A stretch of DNA of 64,000 nt from Ricinus communis (GCF_019578655.1 NC_063261.1:15366216-15430215), one strand, 5' to 3'; positions 1-13,500 are shown, numbered from the stretch's first letter. Translations and numbers: made by a program. Notes: generated by a model from the sequence alone, not told the origin.

Positions 1-279
1 TATGAACCAATCATGTTTAACTTTAGAGTTCCTACAAATCCACACCCGAACAACCTAAAGGCGCCTTATGTGATTAATTCCAACTCTTTACATATATGTT
101 ATCAACCATTCCCCGCCCCATTTTGATGTGCAATTCGATTCATTCATGTACCCCTATACCTTAGAGTGTTGCCATCCTAGAAGCCTGCCAAAAGCCGCTC
201 ATTGTCCAGGTATCCTATCTTTGCCCCAGCGTCCATTTTCCGCCCTTATCGGACCGCTTATCTAGGTCAGGCTATCACA
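1..279 (-). mobile_element. Partial LTR, copy A (truncated by window edge)
   Basis: On the minus strand this begins TGTGATAGCC at 279 and runs off the left edge. It matches the LTR at 351-750 at an offset of about 470 bp over its whole visible length, with scattered substitutions. It is separated from copy B by 71 bp that hold a degenerate primer-binding site. It is a non-coding retrotransposon end. Confidence 0.7.
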
Positions 280-336
280 TACCCACCAGCTTCCGCCTGG
301 TTCATCCTCGAACCACACATCTACTAGAGGAGTCCT

Positions 337-348
337 GCTCTAATACTA
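337..348 (-). other. Degenerate tRNA-iMet primer-binding site
   Basis: Minus strand TAGTATTAGAGC differs from the usual plant primer-binding site TGGTATCAGAGC at two positions. It lies two bases beyond the LTR end at 351, where a reverse-transcription primer site belongs. Confidence 0.65.
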
Positions 349-350
349 TT

Positions 351-750
351 TGTAACGACCAAGAACCAAGTCACATGAGATATTTTCTGCTTTGGCCCCA
401 CTGGCCTCACGATTTTGTTCTTTTAGCGGATTCGAGAACTTCCCAGGAGGTCACCTATTCTGAAAATCCCACGAACCAAGCACATTTAACTTTAGAGTTC
501 CTACAACTCCATAATCGAACAACCAAAAAGCGCCTCATGTGATTAGTTCCAACTCTTTACATATATGTTATCAATTATTCCCCCCCCCCTATTTCGATGT
601 GCAATTCGATTCATTCACGTTCCCTCGTACCTTAGAGTGCTACCATTCTAGAAGCTTGTGAGAAGCCGCTCCTTGTCCAAGCATCCTATCTTTGCCCCGG
701 CATCCACTTTCCGCCCTTATCGGACCGCTTCTCTAGGTCAGGCTATCACA
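351..750 (-). mobile_element. 400-bp LTR, copy B
   Basis: Minus strand runs from TGTGATAGCC (750) to GGTCGTTACA (351), so it has TG...CA termini. The primer-binding-site-like motif follows at 348-337. Only 71 bp separate it from the next LTR start (279). That gives an LTR-PBS-LTR array like a TRIM (miniature LTR element) or the product of unequal recombination. No coding sequence is present. The 5' edge abuts a LINE match at 751. Confidence 0.7.
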
Positions 751-3545
751 TAGACCGAATGGTAATGTCCCCTTTTCTCTTTCAAAAATATTAGAATATT
801 GTTGGTGATGATGTTTCTACTGTTATTATTAATATGCTCAATGATGCTCTTTTCCCTGAAAATTTCAATCATACCAATATTGTTTTGTTCCCCAAAATTA
901 AACACCCTCAATCAATGAAAGATTTCATACCCATTAGTTTATGCAATGTTATCTACAAGATAGTGTCAAAAGTTCTTTCTAATATACTAAAGTGTGTGCT
1001 TCCTTCTTTAATCTCTCAAACCTAAAGTGCGTTTATACATGATCGCCTAATAACAAATAATTGCCTTTAAATGCTTTCACCATAAAAAAAAAAAAAATCA
1101 AAAAGTGATACAGGTATTATGACTTTGAAATTAGACATGAGTAAGGTGTGTGAGGTTTGAGTGGTTGTTTTTAAAGAAGGTGATGAAAAAAATGGGATTT
1201 GATGTGTGTTTTATTTATCTTATTATGAGGTGTATTACTACTGTTTATTTCTCTATTATGATAAATGGCTCTCCTCATTAGCATTTTAATCCTAAAAGGG
1301 GATTGAGACAAGGAGACCCTCTTTCTCCTTTTCTCTTTATAATGTGTGTAGAGGCCTTATTAGGATTAATTTCAAAGGTAGAAAGAATGGGAGCAATACA
1401 TGGAGTTCGAGTTGCTAGGAGAGCACCAACAGTTATCCACTTATTTTTTACAGACGATTCCATCATTTTTTTTGTAAGGCATTGTAGGAGGAAAGCATAC
1501 GGATTAAAGCCATAATTCAAGTGTATGAGATGGCATCAAGACAAAGAATTAATTATGAGAATTCTTCATCCATGTTCAGTAAAAATGTTCCCGAACGTAG
1601 AAGGAAATTGATTAGTGATTGTTTAGGGGTAAAGCTGGTGGGAAAATTTGACAAGTACCTCGGCCTTCCTATGGAAGTTGGTGCATCACATAAAGAAGTT
1701 TTCAATATGTTATCGGATAGAATATGGAAAAAAAAATAAGCGAATGGAAGGAAAAGAAGTTATCTAAGGTGGGAAAGGTTATTCTTATTCAATCAGTAGT
1801 GCGAGCAATCCCCACGTACACCATGAGCATTTTAAAAATCCCTATAACCAGTTATAAGAACTTAGAGATACTGATGGCCAAATTCTTATGGAGATCAAAA
1901 GAGAATTAGAATGCTATACACTAGGCTTCTTGGGACAAACTATGTTGTTCTAAACAGAGAGGTGGAATGGGGTTTAGAGACTTTGCAAGCTTTAATTTAG
2001 CTCTCCTAGCAAAACAAGGGTGGAGGTTACTTAATAATGATTGATCCCTTGTTGTTAGAATCATGAAGGTGAGGTACTATTCGAATTTTACATTTCTTGA
2101 AGCTAAGGTCTAACATAGAGAAAGCTTCACTTGGAACAATATTATTGGTGCGCTCGATCTAGTTAAAAGAGGTACTAGATGGAGGGTAGAAAATGGAATC
2201 TCAATTGTTGTGGGAGATTCATGGCTACCTCGAGCCTCTTCATTCAAAGTATGGACCATATTGTCTAATGAACGTAGTGGCATACGAGTTAGAGATCTAA
2301 TGAAAGAGGCTGGGACTTGTTGGGATGAGATTAAAGTGGACCAAATGTTTATTGCCTCAGATGCTGAAATTATTAAGGCAAATCCCATTAGTCGGCATGG
2401 CTTGGAAGACAAGTTAATATGGCATTACTAAAAAATGGAATTGTTCACTCTACGTTTGGCCTACTACCTACAGGTAAAGATGAATAAAGGTTCAAATAGT
2501 GGTGGTGTGGGGCATCTCTTGAGGTTGGTAAAACTTAGAGTGATTAATGGTGACTTAAAGTACCTTCAAAAATATCCTATTTTCTCTCTCATGAAAGGCT
2601 TTGTCCCTATTAAAGAAAAACTTTTCAAGAAAGGAATTTACGTGATGATATATGTGATAGGTGTGGCAGGCTAAGGAATCCATTTGTCATGTGATATGAG
2701 ATTACCCTATTGCTAGATATGCGTGGAGGGCTTTTGTCTTGCACTATGTAGGTAACATTGGGAATATGGATTTCCCAAAGTGGATCAAGTTTTTAACAAA
2801 GTCTTTAACAAGGATATGCTTGGGTATAGCTGTTTCTTGATGTGGAATATATGGTTCATCAGAAATAAAATCCTATTTAAACAAAAGAACTTCAGTTTGA
2901 AGCAGATTCTTATAATGATAAACAAGATGCACTCGGAGTTAATACAAGCACAAAAACCTACAAAGATCCGCAGGCAAGCCTACGAATGTATATGGCGACC
3001 CCCTCTTATTGGATATACAAAGATTAATACTGATGCGGGAAAAGTTGGTCACAGATGTTGGGGTTTAGGGGCTGTGTTGTGTGTTGAGAAGGGGCGGGTG
3101 TTGAGTGCATGGAATAAGATGGTCAAGAATATTGATGAGGTAATCATACAGAAGCTGAGGCCTTGCTGTGAGGGTGCACATTGCAGAAAATGAATGATGT
3201 TTGAACGTGGTTCCTGAGAGCGATAATGCAAACATTACCTTACTTATCAAAGGTGAGGAAGTTAATCTATGAGAAGGGGGTAACATTATTGCAGATATTA
3301 AGATGATGTCGTTCAAGTTTGATTCAATCCTTTGGACTCATGTCCGACGTGAAGAGAACACTATTGCTCACAAACTTGCAAATGTGGTTTTTCATGTTGA
3401 TATTTTCGTGTGGCGAGGCTGCGTACAAGAGCAATGTTGTTTCCCTCTTAGTCTGTTTCTATTTTTTCTTTTGATCCCATTGTGTTGCCTTTCACAAAAA
3501 ATATACACATGAATAAATAAATTAATAAAATTAAATTAAAAAGTA
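751..3545 (+). pseudogene. Degenerate L1-type LINE (reverse transcriptase to RNase H)
   Basis: Fragments in shifting frames follow the order of a plant L1-like ORF2. They start with the reverse-transcriptase N-terminal blocks (FPK at about 890, DFIPISLCNV at about 920), then GLRQGDPLSPFLF (about 1300) and the catalytic box as FFTDDS (about 1446; family FADD). Next come YLGLPMEVG (about 1660), the thumb and zinc-binding region (1720-2700), and an RNase H domain with KINTDAG and GLGAVL (about 3020-3080) that ends near IAHKLANV (about 3365). Stops and frameshifts occur throughout. The endonuclease domain is missing, so the copy is 5'-truncated, as is usual for target-primed insertion. It ends in an A-rich tract (about 3510-3545). 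Confidence 0.9.
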
Positions 3546-5148
3546 GCATATCTTTTTTTTTTTTTACTTGTCTTTAATTTTTATAAAAATTTGTAATGAG
3601 TTATTTGAACTTCATCATAGATATATATGTATAATGTGATATATTCATCAATTTTTTATAGGATTAAGAATGTATACAACATTATGATAGGATTAGAAGA
3701 TTAATCACTAATTAATTCTATTAGGATTAGGAATTTAAATTAATTTTATATATAATTAGAATAGGATTAGGTTAGTAATTACTGATTAAGTATAAAGATA
3801 TTTTACTCATTTTGAAAATTCTCCTCCTCTGTGTTTTTATATATACTGGTATTAATCGTCATGCGGGTTACGCGTGCAAATTATTATTATAAATTTTTTA
3901 TAACATATATAATCTTATTTAATAAATTAGTATATAATATAATAGTAAATAATAAGTAATTCTACTAATAAAGTATTATTATAATAATAATAAACACATA
4001 AATTAATATTTCAATAAAATAAAAATTCAAAGTAATCATACATTTGTCTCAATGACTTCTTGACTTCAATTTTTATAAAAATTTATATTGAATTATTTAA
4101 ATTCTATATATAGAGTGTGATATAAAGTAATTTATCAATTTCTTATAAGATTAAGATATATATGAAAATATTTTAGGATTAAGAAAACATACATGTGAAT
4201 AAATTAATTAATAAAACAAAATTAAAAGTATCATAAATATTTTTTTACTTATTATTTTCAATTTTTACAAAAATTTGTTGTGAGTTATTTGAACTCCATC
4301 ATAAGTATATATATAGTATGATGTATTCATCAATTTCTTATAGAATTAGGAATGTATATAAGAATATGATAGGATTAGAACTGGATTAGATTAATTACTA
4401 ATTAATTCTATTAGGATTAAAAAATTAAATTAATTACATATATAATTAGAATAAGATAAGGTTAGTAATTAATTAATTATAAGAATATTTTAATCTGTTC
4501 ATACTTTTATATTTATATTGTTATAAATATAGTAACTAAATAATTGTTATACTTATAATCTTTTCTAGAAAAAGATAATAATCTTATTTTAAATAAGTCA
4601 TTTATTTTTATCATATATTTCTATCATAAGCATATTAACATTTAAAATCATAATTTATTCTTAATATAAGCATATCGTATTATTTTTTCTCATCTGATTT
4701 ATACCACTATTCTTAAAATATTAATTGTCCATACTATTTTAGTTTGTTGTTCGAGTATTTACCATACAACAAACGCCCAATAATCATGTATATATAAAAA
4801 TAATTCTCCAAACTTAGCATGATTTAAATATATTAGAAATTTAACAAATCAATAATATTATTCAAATTTCAAATACAAGTTTGAATCTCTGATAAACCAT
4901 AAAATTGATATGTATTATTTTACAAAATTTGAATTATTATTTAATTAGAAAATTCTTTATTTATTAGTATAATAACAAAAATAACTAAAATGTTATTTTA
5001 TAGAATATAATAATTATGTAATTAAAAAAATAATTTAAATAGTTAATAAATTAATTATACAATAAATGTAAAAGTACGCATAGAAAATAAGTATATATAT
5101 TAAAAGAAAAATACCATTTATCAAAAATGACATAAAAGAGTTTTAATA

Positions 5149-5212
<64 letters not shown>

Positions 5213-5386
5213 TTATTTATTTATTTATTTATAAAAAATTCAATTCATAATTGAAAAATAAAATTTCTATGATCATTGTGTTTTAAAATAAAGTAAATAT
5301 TTTTATTTTATTAGAAAATTAAATAATTTACTTAAGATGAAAGTTAAATGAATAAGAGAGTATAAGAGTCCAATTAATAGCTTGGG
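3546..5386. repeat. AT-rich intergenic region with repeat family R1
   Basis: No gene is seen. Two long (about 3540-3840 and 4190-4500) and one shorter (about 4040-4180) stretches are diverged direct copies of one AT-rich repeat, called R1 here. A further copy lies in the opposite orientation near 59350-59720. A GC-containing near-palindrome, GGTTACGCGTGC, lies at about 3867 just beyond one copy. A related ACGCATG-TAA-CATGCGT hairpin sits near the distant copy at about 59905. This could be a Helitron-like or other non-autonomous element. Confidence 0.5.
5153..5232. repeat. (AT)n then (TTTA)n microsatellite
   Basis: About 27 AT dinucleotides are followed directly by six or so TTTA units. Confidence 0.95.
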
Positions 5387-5918
5387 TAGGAATAGTAATG
5401 GGACGGGTTTGACCTTTCTCATTTCCATCCCACCAAGGATCAAGGAGGGTACGAGATAAAAAGAAAATCTTAAAGCGGAGCCGGATCGGGTTCGAATTCG
5501 AGAATATCCATTATATTTATTTTATATATTTTTATGCTAAAAATATATTTTTATTAATCCTTTTAATATATTTATTTATTATTTTAACTATTATTTAATA
5601 TAATTGAAGAAATAAAGTCTAGATGTAAATAATATTTAATATATTTTATAAAAAATTATATTTATTTACTTATATTTTATAAATAAAATATATATATAAA
5701 TATTTCAGGTATAATTCAGAATAAGTTATGGGGTGTTACTTATATTTTATAAATAAAATATATATATAAATATTTCAGGTATAATTCAGAATAAGTTATG
5801 GGGTGGAGTGGCTTAAATCCGTCATTGCCCCCTCATTATTAGCGAGGCGGGTATTTCTTGTCCCATTTAGATCGGGTTACAGGCTTACCCACCGGTAAGG
5901 AGTGAATTGTCATTTCTA
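5387..5918. mobile_element. Non-autonomous hAT-like element
   Basis: The element starts TAGGAATAGTAATGGG. Its other end, read on the opposite strand, starts TAGAAATGACAATTC, so the ends are imperfect inverted repeats of the hAT type. It is flanked by AGCTTGGG (5379-5386) and AGCTTGGA (5919-5926), an 8-bp target duplication with one mismatch, which is the length hAT elements make. The interior has no coding capacity. Confidence 0.6.
5666..5805. repeat. Exact 70-bp tandem duplication
   Basis: The 70 bases at 5666-5735 are repeated without visible change at 5736-5805. The duplication lies inside the hAT-like element. The lack of divergence means it is recent, or an assembly artefact. Confidence 0.9.
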
Positions 5919-8900
5919 AGCTTGGACTCAACCAATATCAAAAGGACTATAACTAGCCACTTGGTTAGTTTGATATTTACCCCTATAAAGAGTTAGTACT
6001 TCTTATTCTTTAATAATGTGGGATTTCTAACACTCCCCTGAAGTGCAACTAGAATTTGACTTTGAGGGCCATGTAATACCCGGAATTTTTTCTTTAATAA
6101 TAATAATAATTAATAAATTAGTTTTTATTTAAATTAATTTTAGCTTTATTTTTTTTATTCGGTTTAATTGAAATGATTTAGATACAATTTTAAATTTTAA
6201 TATTTGAAAAATAAAGAGTTATTTCTATATCCTATTAGTTTGAATTTTTAAGAGATTAATTAAGTAAATTATTTGAGAAATAAATTATATTTTTGTTATT
6301 TAGATTTTCTCCCAAATGCATATTTATATAAATAAAATTATATATTAGAAAATTATGGCAGAAATTGTAAATGATGTTTTTATAAAAGAATTTTGGAGAA
6401 ATTGGTATTTTAATTAACTAGTGGTATTAAATTTTAAGTTGGAAATAATTAGTAAATTGATTATTTAATTTAATTATGTGTAAGATTTAATTGGAAAATT
6501 TATTTTGGAATAAGGATTAAAAGTATAATTTTATTTTTATGGGGTTTAATGGGAATTTGTATGTTTGGTATTTTTTATAAATATTTATGTCGGCAGGGGT
6601 ATTTAAGTAATTGTGTATTTTCAATAATTCTAATTTGACCCAAATTAAATAGTTAGGGGTTTAATTGAAAGGCTAAAGGAAAGTTTAGGGGTTAAATTGG
6701 AGTTCTGCTGGATGAAATTGTAAGTAATTAATAACGTTGAGGGATCAAATTGTAATAAGAAAAAGTTCAGGGGTCAAATATCGATATTGAAAGAAAGGAA
6801 AGAAGAGAGTGTCAGGGGAGAGAAAGAAAATCAGGGGAAAAGGAGGAAGCTTTTGTCGGCTTCCATGGCAGCCGAGGATTCCGTCCGTCTGAGGCACGGC
6901 GGGGCGGGCCGGAATTGCAGCGGAGGCCGGCGAGCTTGGTGAAGGAAGCGGCAGCAACTCCGGCGGCGATGGGTGGCGAGAAAAGAAAAACGGCGAGAGG
7001 ACAACAGCTTCTTCGACCCCGTTCGTGCCTTTCCGGCGACGGCGACTAGTACGTCTTATGGCAGTCAACTCGCCGGAGAACGGGCTTTTATTTAGAGGAA
7101 ACCGCAGTGGCTGAAGAAGTGAGATTCGGTAAAGGAAGCATTGTGTAGGCAGCTTGGTTTTCAGATTTTTCCGGCGAGCTATGTGTCACGACCCCACCCG
7201 AGGGCCCGTGACCGGCACTAGGGAATGGGTAGGCATAAGGCCATCGAATCCCGTAGTAAGCCTGACACTCGCTAACTCAAACCAACCCCAACTCAAATTT
7301 TACTATTATTAATACCACAATTTAGAGTACATTAAATTTTACACAATTAAATCGGTCTACCGGAAGAATTAGGCGAGACTCGAAACTACAGAAAATTACC
7401 ACTGATATCCCTAGTATTACTACTGCGGAGAATCTAAGAGTTTTACAATTTGACATACCAATCAAACATCACCTGATGATAAAGAAGTCGGGTTACTGAG
7501 TAAGAGTCGCGGGAAGAGTAAATACCACGAATATGAAAACAGAATTGAGATCGCTACCCCGAGAGTGAGTTAAAATCAAGTAATCTAGAGACTATTGCAG
7601 TTTTCACAGAAAATATTAATTATTCGAATCAGTATATCAACCATGCACGTAAATACAATTCATATTATAATCATACCAAATAAATAAATAAATAAATAAA
7701 ATATATTTTTACTTTTACGGGACGAGTGGCTCAGTAGAACCCTAACCCCAAATTCTAGTAGCTTTTCGGCTCTCTTAATCCAACAGGTCTGGCGCCCAGA
7801 GAGCAAGCTCGATCAGGGTCCTTACCTCCAGCCTGAACACTTGAATTCCAAATAAGCCGGCACCCAGAGAACGTTGCTCGATCAGGAACCTTAACTCCGA
7901 CAATCAACTGAACTCAGCCCCTAGAGCAATACTCGATCAGGGCAAACAAATCTATAATAATCTTATATCCATGATCATTACCGATGCGCACGCGGTCCTA
8001 ATGTAACCCACCAGGTGGCATGTTCTACGAAAGCCATATTTCCCAAAACGCAATCATCACATTTAATAAATATCATTGTCTAATGAAATCATTCAACACA
8101 TACAGAAATAAAGATTAAAAATTTAGGATAAGGCAACGTACAATTCGTGTCAAAAAAATAATAATATATGTATTATTATAACGTTACTAATAATAATATT
8201 TATATTATTTTCAATAATTAATAAACAAGTGAAATTATTTATTTTGTGATACTAATAATCATATTAAGTACAACTTCTAAAATAGCATATTAAAATCAGA
8301 CTTAGCAATAGTGCAATGATTAAATGACTTTAACTCAGAGAATTGGGCGACCTCCTAGCTCTGCTCCGATGCCTCGGTTGGAGCGAGCCGAACAGACAGA
8401 TCATCTAATCACGGAAAAATAATTTATCAATTATGCTGAAACAATCGATCATTAATTCTAGGTCTAGACTCCTAGGATTGACTGTCTAAAAATCTCGACT
8501 CGGGAGAATTCTACTGAAAATCCGGCAGAACCTCCCCTACAATACGGACATTACCCTCCGTTAAAACGGGTCCAGGACCTGCCAGAAAAATACTTCAAAT
8601 ATTCAACAATTTAAACAACGGGAGTCGGGTCTCCAAACTTCACTATTTTCCCGACTCCACTACACAGCACAAAACACGAGGCAGGCAACTGACAGACAAT
8701 TATTTTTGACTCACAAATATCATCAAATACTCAATATAAACCAATAGACACACAATTAAACCAAGAATTTCTAAAATTTCAGGCCAGAGAAAATTACCGA
8801 GACGCTCGGTCGCTCGGTCGACTCGCCTCCAGCCGCCGGAGTTCGATTTACGATCCGAACTCACCATCGGACTCGAAACGACGTGCTGACGACGATCCCC

Positions 8901-9862
8901 ACTTCTGATTTTTCGATCTGACACCCAATCATCCTGAGAGATTTGCGGACGATCTCAGCCGTCAATTCACAAACGAAGCTCGATTGCCACGAAACCGGTG
9001 CCAATGCAAAGCTTGAGCTGAGGAGAGTCGGGATACGTCCTCCGATCATCCATAGCTCCGCTGGAGCTCGCCAGAAAAACTTAAAAACCTCGGCTGCCTC
9101 CATTTTCTCTCTCCACCACGAACCTCCGTTTCCGGCCACCATTTCGACACCGCCGCCGCCAAAACAAAGCTAAGGCCGAGAGGAGTCGATCGGCACCAAG
9201 ATCGGCCGGAACGGCTTGTCGCTCCCACGCGATTCCCGGCCGCTAGACACCGCCATTCTCCGCCGCCACGGCCAGACTTCCAGCCGCCACCGACGACCCA
9301 CGCCTTCTTCTTCTTCGGCTAACACCCTCTCTCTCTCTCTCCCAATCTTCTTTCTCTCTCCCTGATCCTTCCTTCTTTCTTTCTTCTTTCAATATCGACA
9401 TTTGACCCCTGAACTTTTCCTTATCACAATTTGGTCCCTCAACTTCCTTAATTACTTACAATCTTATCCTGCAGAATTTCAATTTAACCCCTAAACTTTC
9501 CTTTATCCTTTCAATTAAGCCCTTAACTATTTAATTTGGGTCAAATCCGAATTATTGGAAATACACAATTACATAAATACCCCTAACCGACATATTTATT
9601 TACGAAAATCCCAAACTCACAAATTTCCATTAAAGCCCACAAAAATAAAATTATACTTTCAATCCTTATTCCAAAATAAATTTCCAATTTAGTCCTAACA
9701 CAAAATTAATTTAAATAATAAATTTACAACTTAAAATTTAATACCACTAATCAATTAAAATACCAATTTTTCCAAAATTCTTTTGTAAAAACATCCTATA
9801 CAATTTCTTTCAAAATTTTCCAATATATATGATTTTATTTATACATATACATATACACATAC

Positions 9863-12588
9863 TGTCACGACCCCACCCGTGGGCCCGTGACAGGCACTTG
9901 GGAATGGGTAGGCTTAAGGCCACCGAAACCCGTAGTAAGCCTGACACTCACTGATTTAAACAAATCTCATCTCAAATTAATATTATTAAAGCCACAATTT
10001 ATCTTAAATTACATTCTACATAAATACTTGATGCGGAAAAACTAGGCGAGACTGAAACTCGGAAAATTTACAACTGATACATCTACTATTACTACTCATG
10101 GAGAATCTAAGATTTACCAATTTACATACCAAATCAAATACATCACCCGATGATGAAGGAGTCGGGTTATCGAGTAAAGAGTCGCGAGAGGACTAACAAC
10201 ACGAATCAAAATAAGAAATGAGACTGCCGGTCTAGAGTGAGTTAAAATCAAATAATCTGGGGACTATTGCATTCTTCTCAGAAAACATAGATGAATCAAA
10301 TCAGTATATCAAACCATGCACATAAATACCAATCATACTATAATCATACCCTATTACTTTCTTCACAGAAAATATTAATCATTCGAATCAATATATCAAC
10401 CATGCACGTAAATACAATCCATATTATAATCATATCGTAATAAATAAATAAATGAATAAATAAAAATATATTTTTACTTTTACGGGATGAGTGGCTCAGT
10501 AGAACTTTAACCCCAAATTCTAACAGCCATTTTGGCTCTCTTAATCCAATAAGACTGGCGCCCCGAGAGCAATGCTCGACCAGGGACCTTACTTCCAGTC
10601 TGGTCACTTAAGTATCCAAATAAGCCGGCGCCCCGAGAGCAATGCTCGACCAGGGACCTTACCTCCGGCAATTTACACAAATCAGCCCAGAGAGCCATGC
10701 TCGACCAGGGCAAACCCATAAAAATCTGATTACATGTCCATGATCATTACCGGTGCGCACGCGGTCCTGATGTAACCCATCAGGCGGCATGTTCTACGAA
10801 AGCCACATCCCCAAATCAAAATCATCACATATAATAAATATCATTGTATAATGAAATCATTCAACCATATCAAAATAACAATTAACAATTAAGAGTAAGA
10901 CATCAGGCAACTCATGTGGAAAACTGATTATATTTGGTATTATTATAACATTACTATAATAATACTTATATTATTTTCAATAATTAATAATCCAGTAAAA
11001 TTATTTACCTTGCGATACTAATAACCATATTAAGCATAAACTTCCAAAATAGCATATTAAAGTCAGACTTAGCAATAGTGCAATGATTAAATGACTTTAA
11101 CTCACTGGTTTAAGGCGACCTCCTAGCTCTGCTCCGGTGCCTCGGTTGGAGCGAGCCGAACAAACGGACAATCTAGTCACGGAAAACAATTTATCAAAAT
11201 GCTAAAACAATCGATCATTAATCCTAGGTCTAGACTCCTAGGACTGACTGTCTAAGAATCTCGACTCAGGAGAATTCTACCGAAAATCCCGTGAGAACCT
11301 CCCCTACAACACGAACATTACCCCCCCCCCCCCGTAAAATGGGTCCAGGACCGCCGGAAAAACACTCCAAATATCCAACAATTTAAACAACGGGAGTCGG
11401 GTCCCCAAACTTCACTATTTCCGACCACACAAAGACAAAATACGAGGCGTAAACTGACAGACAATTATTTTGACTCACAAATATCATCAAATAATCAATA
11501 TAACCCAATAGACACAAATTTAAAATCAAAGGATTTCCAAGATCAACGGCCAGGAGAAAATTACCGAGACGCCGGCCGACTTCTCCCGGCCACGGGAGTC
11601 CGATCGACGATCCGGACACACCATCGGACTCAACGACGCTACCGATGACGATCCCTCGCCCGATTTTTGATCCGAAACCCGATCATCCGGAGAAATTCTA
11701 CGGATGATATCGGTCGTCGATTTGCAAACGGAGCCCGATCGCCACCAAACCAGTTGCCATCGCGAAGCTCGAGCCGAAGAGTCTGGATATGTCCTCCGAT
11801 CGTCCATCCTCCGGCCGGAGCTCGGAAAAGCCTAAAAACACCGGCTGCCACCATTTTCTCTCTCCACCGGATCTTCCGTCTCCGCCAGCCAAAACACGTA
11901 CGGCAAGGAAGCTTGGCCATCTTCCTCCTAGCGTGAGAGCCATAGCTGGCCGCCAGCCGACGCCTGGCTGACCAAGGCTAGCCTTCTCAGGCCTCTCTCT
12001 CCCAACCTCTCTTCTTCCTCAATTTTCTTTCCTTTCAATATCGAAATTAGGCCCCCGGACTTTTCCTTATTACAATTTGGTCCCTCAACTTCCTTAATTA
12101 CTTACAATCTCATCCTGCAGAATTCTAATTTAACCCCCAAACTTCTTATTAGCCTTTCAATTAAGCCCCTAACTATTTAATTTGGGCCAAATCCGAATTA
12201 TTGAAAATACACAATTACAAAAATACCCCTGACCGACATATTTATTTATAAAATACCAAGCTCACAAATTTCCATTAAAACCCCATAAAAATAACATTAT
12301 ACTTTCAATCCTTATTCCAAAATAAATTTCCAATATATAATTTTACTTATATAAATATGCATTTGGGAAAATTTGAATAACCAAAATATAATCATTTCTC
12401 AAATAGTTTACTTAATTAACTCCTTAAAAATCAAACTAATTAGATATGAAAAATAACTCATTTATTTATCTAACATGAACATTCAAAATTTGTATTTAAA
12501 TCATTCCAATTAAACCGAATAAAAATAAAGCTAAAATTAACTTAAATAAAAACTCATTATTAAATATATAAAAATTCCGGGTGTTACA
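9863..12588 (-). mobile_element. Inner solo LTR, nested in the middle LTR
   Basis: This is a 2726-bp copy of the same LTR family. The plus strand starts TGTCACGACCCCACCCG at 9863 and ends CCGGGTGTTACA at 12588. The target duplication CATAC is perfect (9858-9862 and 12589-12593). It has no visible internal interruptions and the best-preserved TGTAACACCCGG end, which fits the youngest insertion of the three. A run of about 13 C residues lies near 11321-11333. Confidence 0.9.
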
Positions 12589-12794
12589 CATACATTGGGG
12601 AAAAATTAGAATAACCAAAAATATATTCTACCCTTCAAATAATTTACTTAATTAATTCTTAAAATTTCAACTAATTGGGTATAGAAAAATAATTCATTTA
12701 ATTGACTAATATTAAAATTTCCATTGAATCATTTCAAATTAAACCAAATAAAAATAAAACCAAATTAATTAAATAAATAAATACTCATTAACTC

Positions 12795-13012
12795 CTAGAA
12801 GCATTCAATTCCTTTACCTTTAGGCTCAGGTCAGGTAGAAGGATAGAAAGAAGACAGTCTAGATAGCATCTCGGGGCAAAGCAAAACTCATCCATGAAAA
12901 TGCTGGTGATCGCTAATCCAGTCCTAATCTCACAAAGAAAAAAAGGTGAATCAATGAGATCATTCTATTGGTTGGTTAAAAAGTCAAGTTCTATACGATA
13001 TTAGAATGCAAG
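12795..13012. mobile_element. 218-bp insertion of unknown type in the middle LTR
   Basis: This segment has no counterpart in the sister LTRs and its base composition is less AT-rich than the surroundings. AACTC flanks it on both sides (12790-12794 and 13013-13017), a possible 5-bp target duplication. Its ends share a short inverted GCATTC motif. I do not recognise the family; an organelle-derived fragment is another possibility. Confidence 0.4.
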
Positions 13013-13500
13013 AACTCCAGAATTACACTATGGACGATCGGAGGGCATATCCCGACTCTCCTCAGCTCAAGCTTCTCAATGGCACCGATTTTGTGGCGAT
13101 CGGGCTTCGTTTGCAAGTCGACGGCCGAGATCATCCGTAAATCTCTCTGGATGATCGGGTATCAGATCAGAAAATCTAAAGTGAGGATCATCATCAGCGC
13201 ATCGTTTTAAATCTGATGGTGTGTTCAGATCGTCGGTCGGACTCCGACGGTTGGAGACGAGTCGACCGAGCAATCGAGCGTCTCGGTAATTTTTCTCTGG
13301 CCCGTTGATTTAGAATTCTTTGATTTAATTTGTGTCTATTGGTTTATGTTGAGCATTTGATGATATTTGTGAGTCAAAAATAATTGTCAGTCAGTTTGCC
13401 TGCCTCGTGTTTTGTGCTGTGTAGCGGAGTCGGAAAAATAGTGAAGTTTGGGGACCCGACTCCCGTTGTTTAAATTGTTAGATATTTGAAGTATTTTTCT

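Larger units (their letters stand above)
7184..13027 (-). mobile_element. Middle solo LTR, nested in the outer LTR
   Basis: This is the same LTR family in reverse orientation. On the plus strand it starts TGTCACGACCCC at 7184 and ends ATTACA at 13027. The target duplication CTATG is perfect (7179-7183 and 13028-13032). Removing this element rejoins the outer LTR in register: the sequence across the break then matches the corresponding stretch of the sister LTRs (GAGCTATGG followed by GATCGGAGG). The inner LTR interrupts it at 9862/12594, and a 218-bp insertion lies near its end. Its own length is about 2.9 kb. Confidence 0.85.

Noticed and set aside
8861..11943. Several overlapping ORFs on both strands in the GC-rich parts of the nested LTRs
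   Set aside because: They lie in the same non-coding LTR island in each copy, their frames are not kept between copies, and no protein domain is visible. Open frames are expected in GC-rich sequence.
12795..13012. Organelle-derived insert
   Set aside because: Composition hints at it, but I could not match it to any organelle gene. It is left as unknown.
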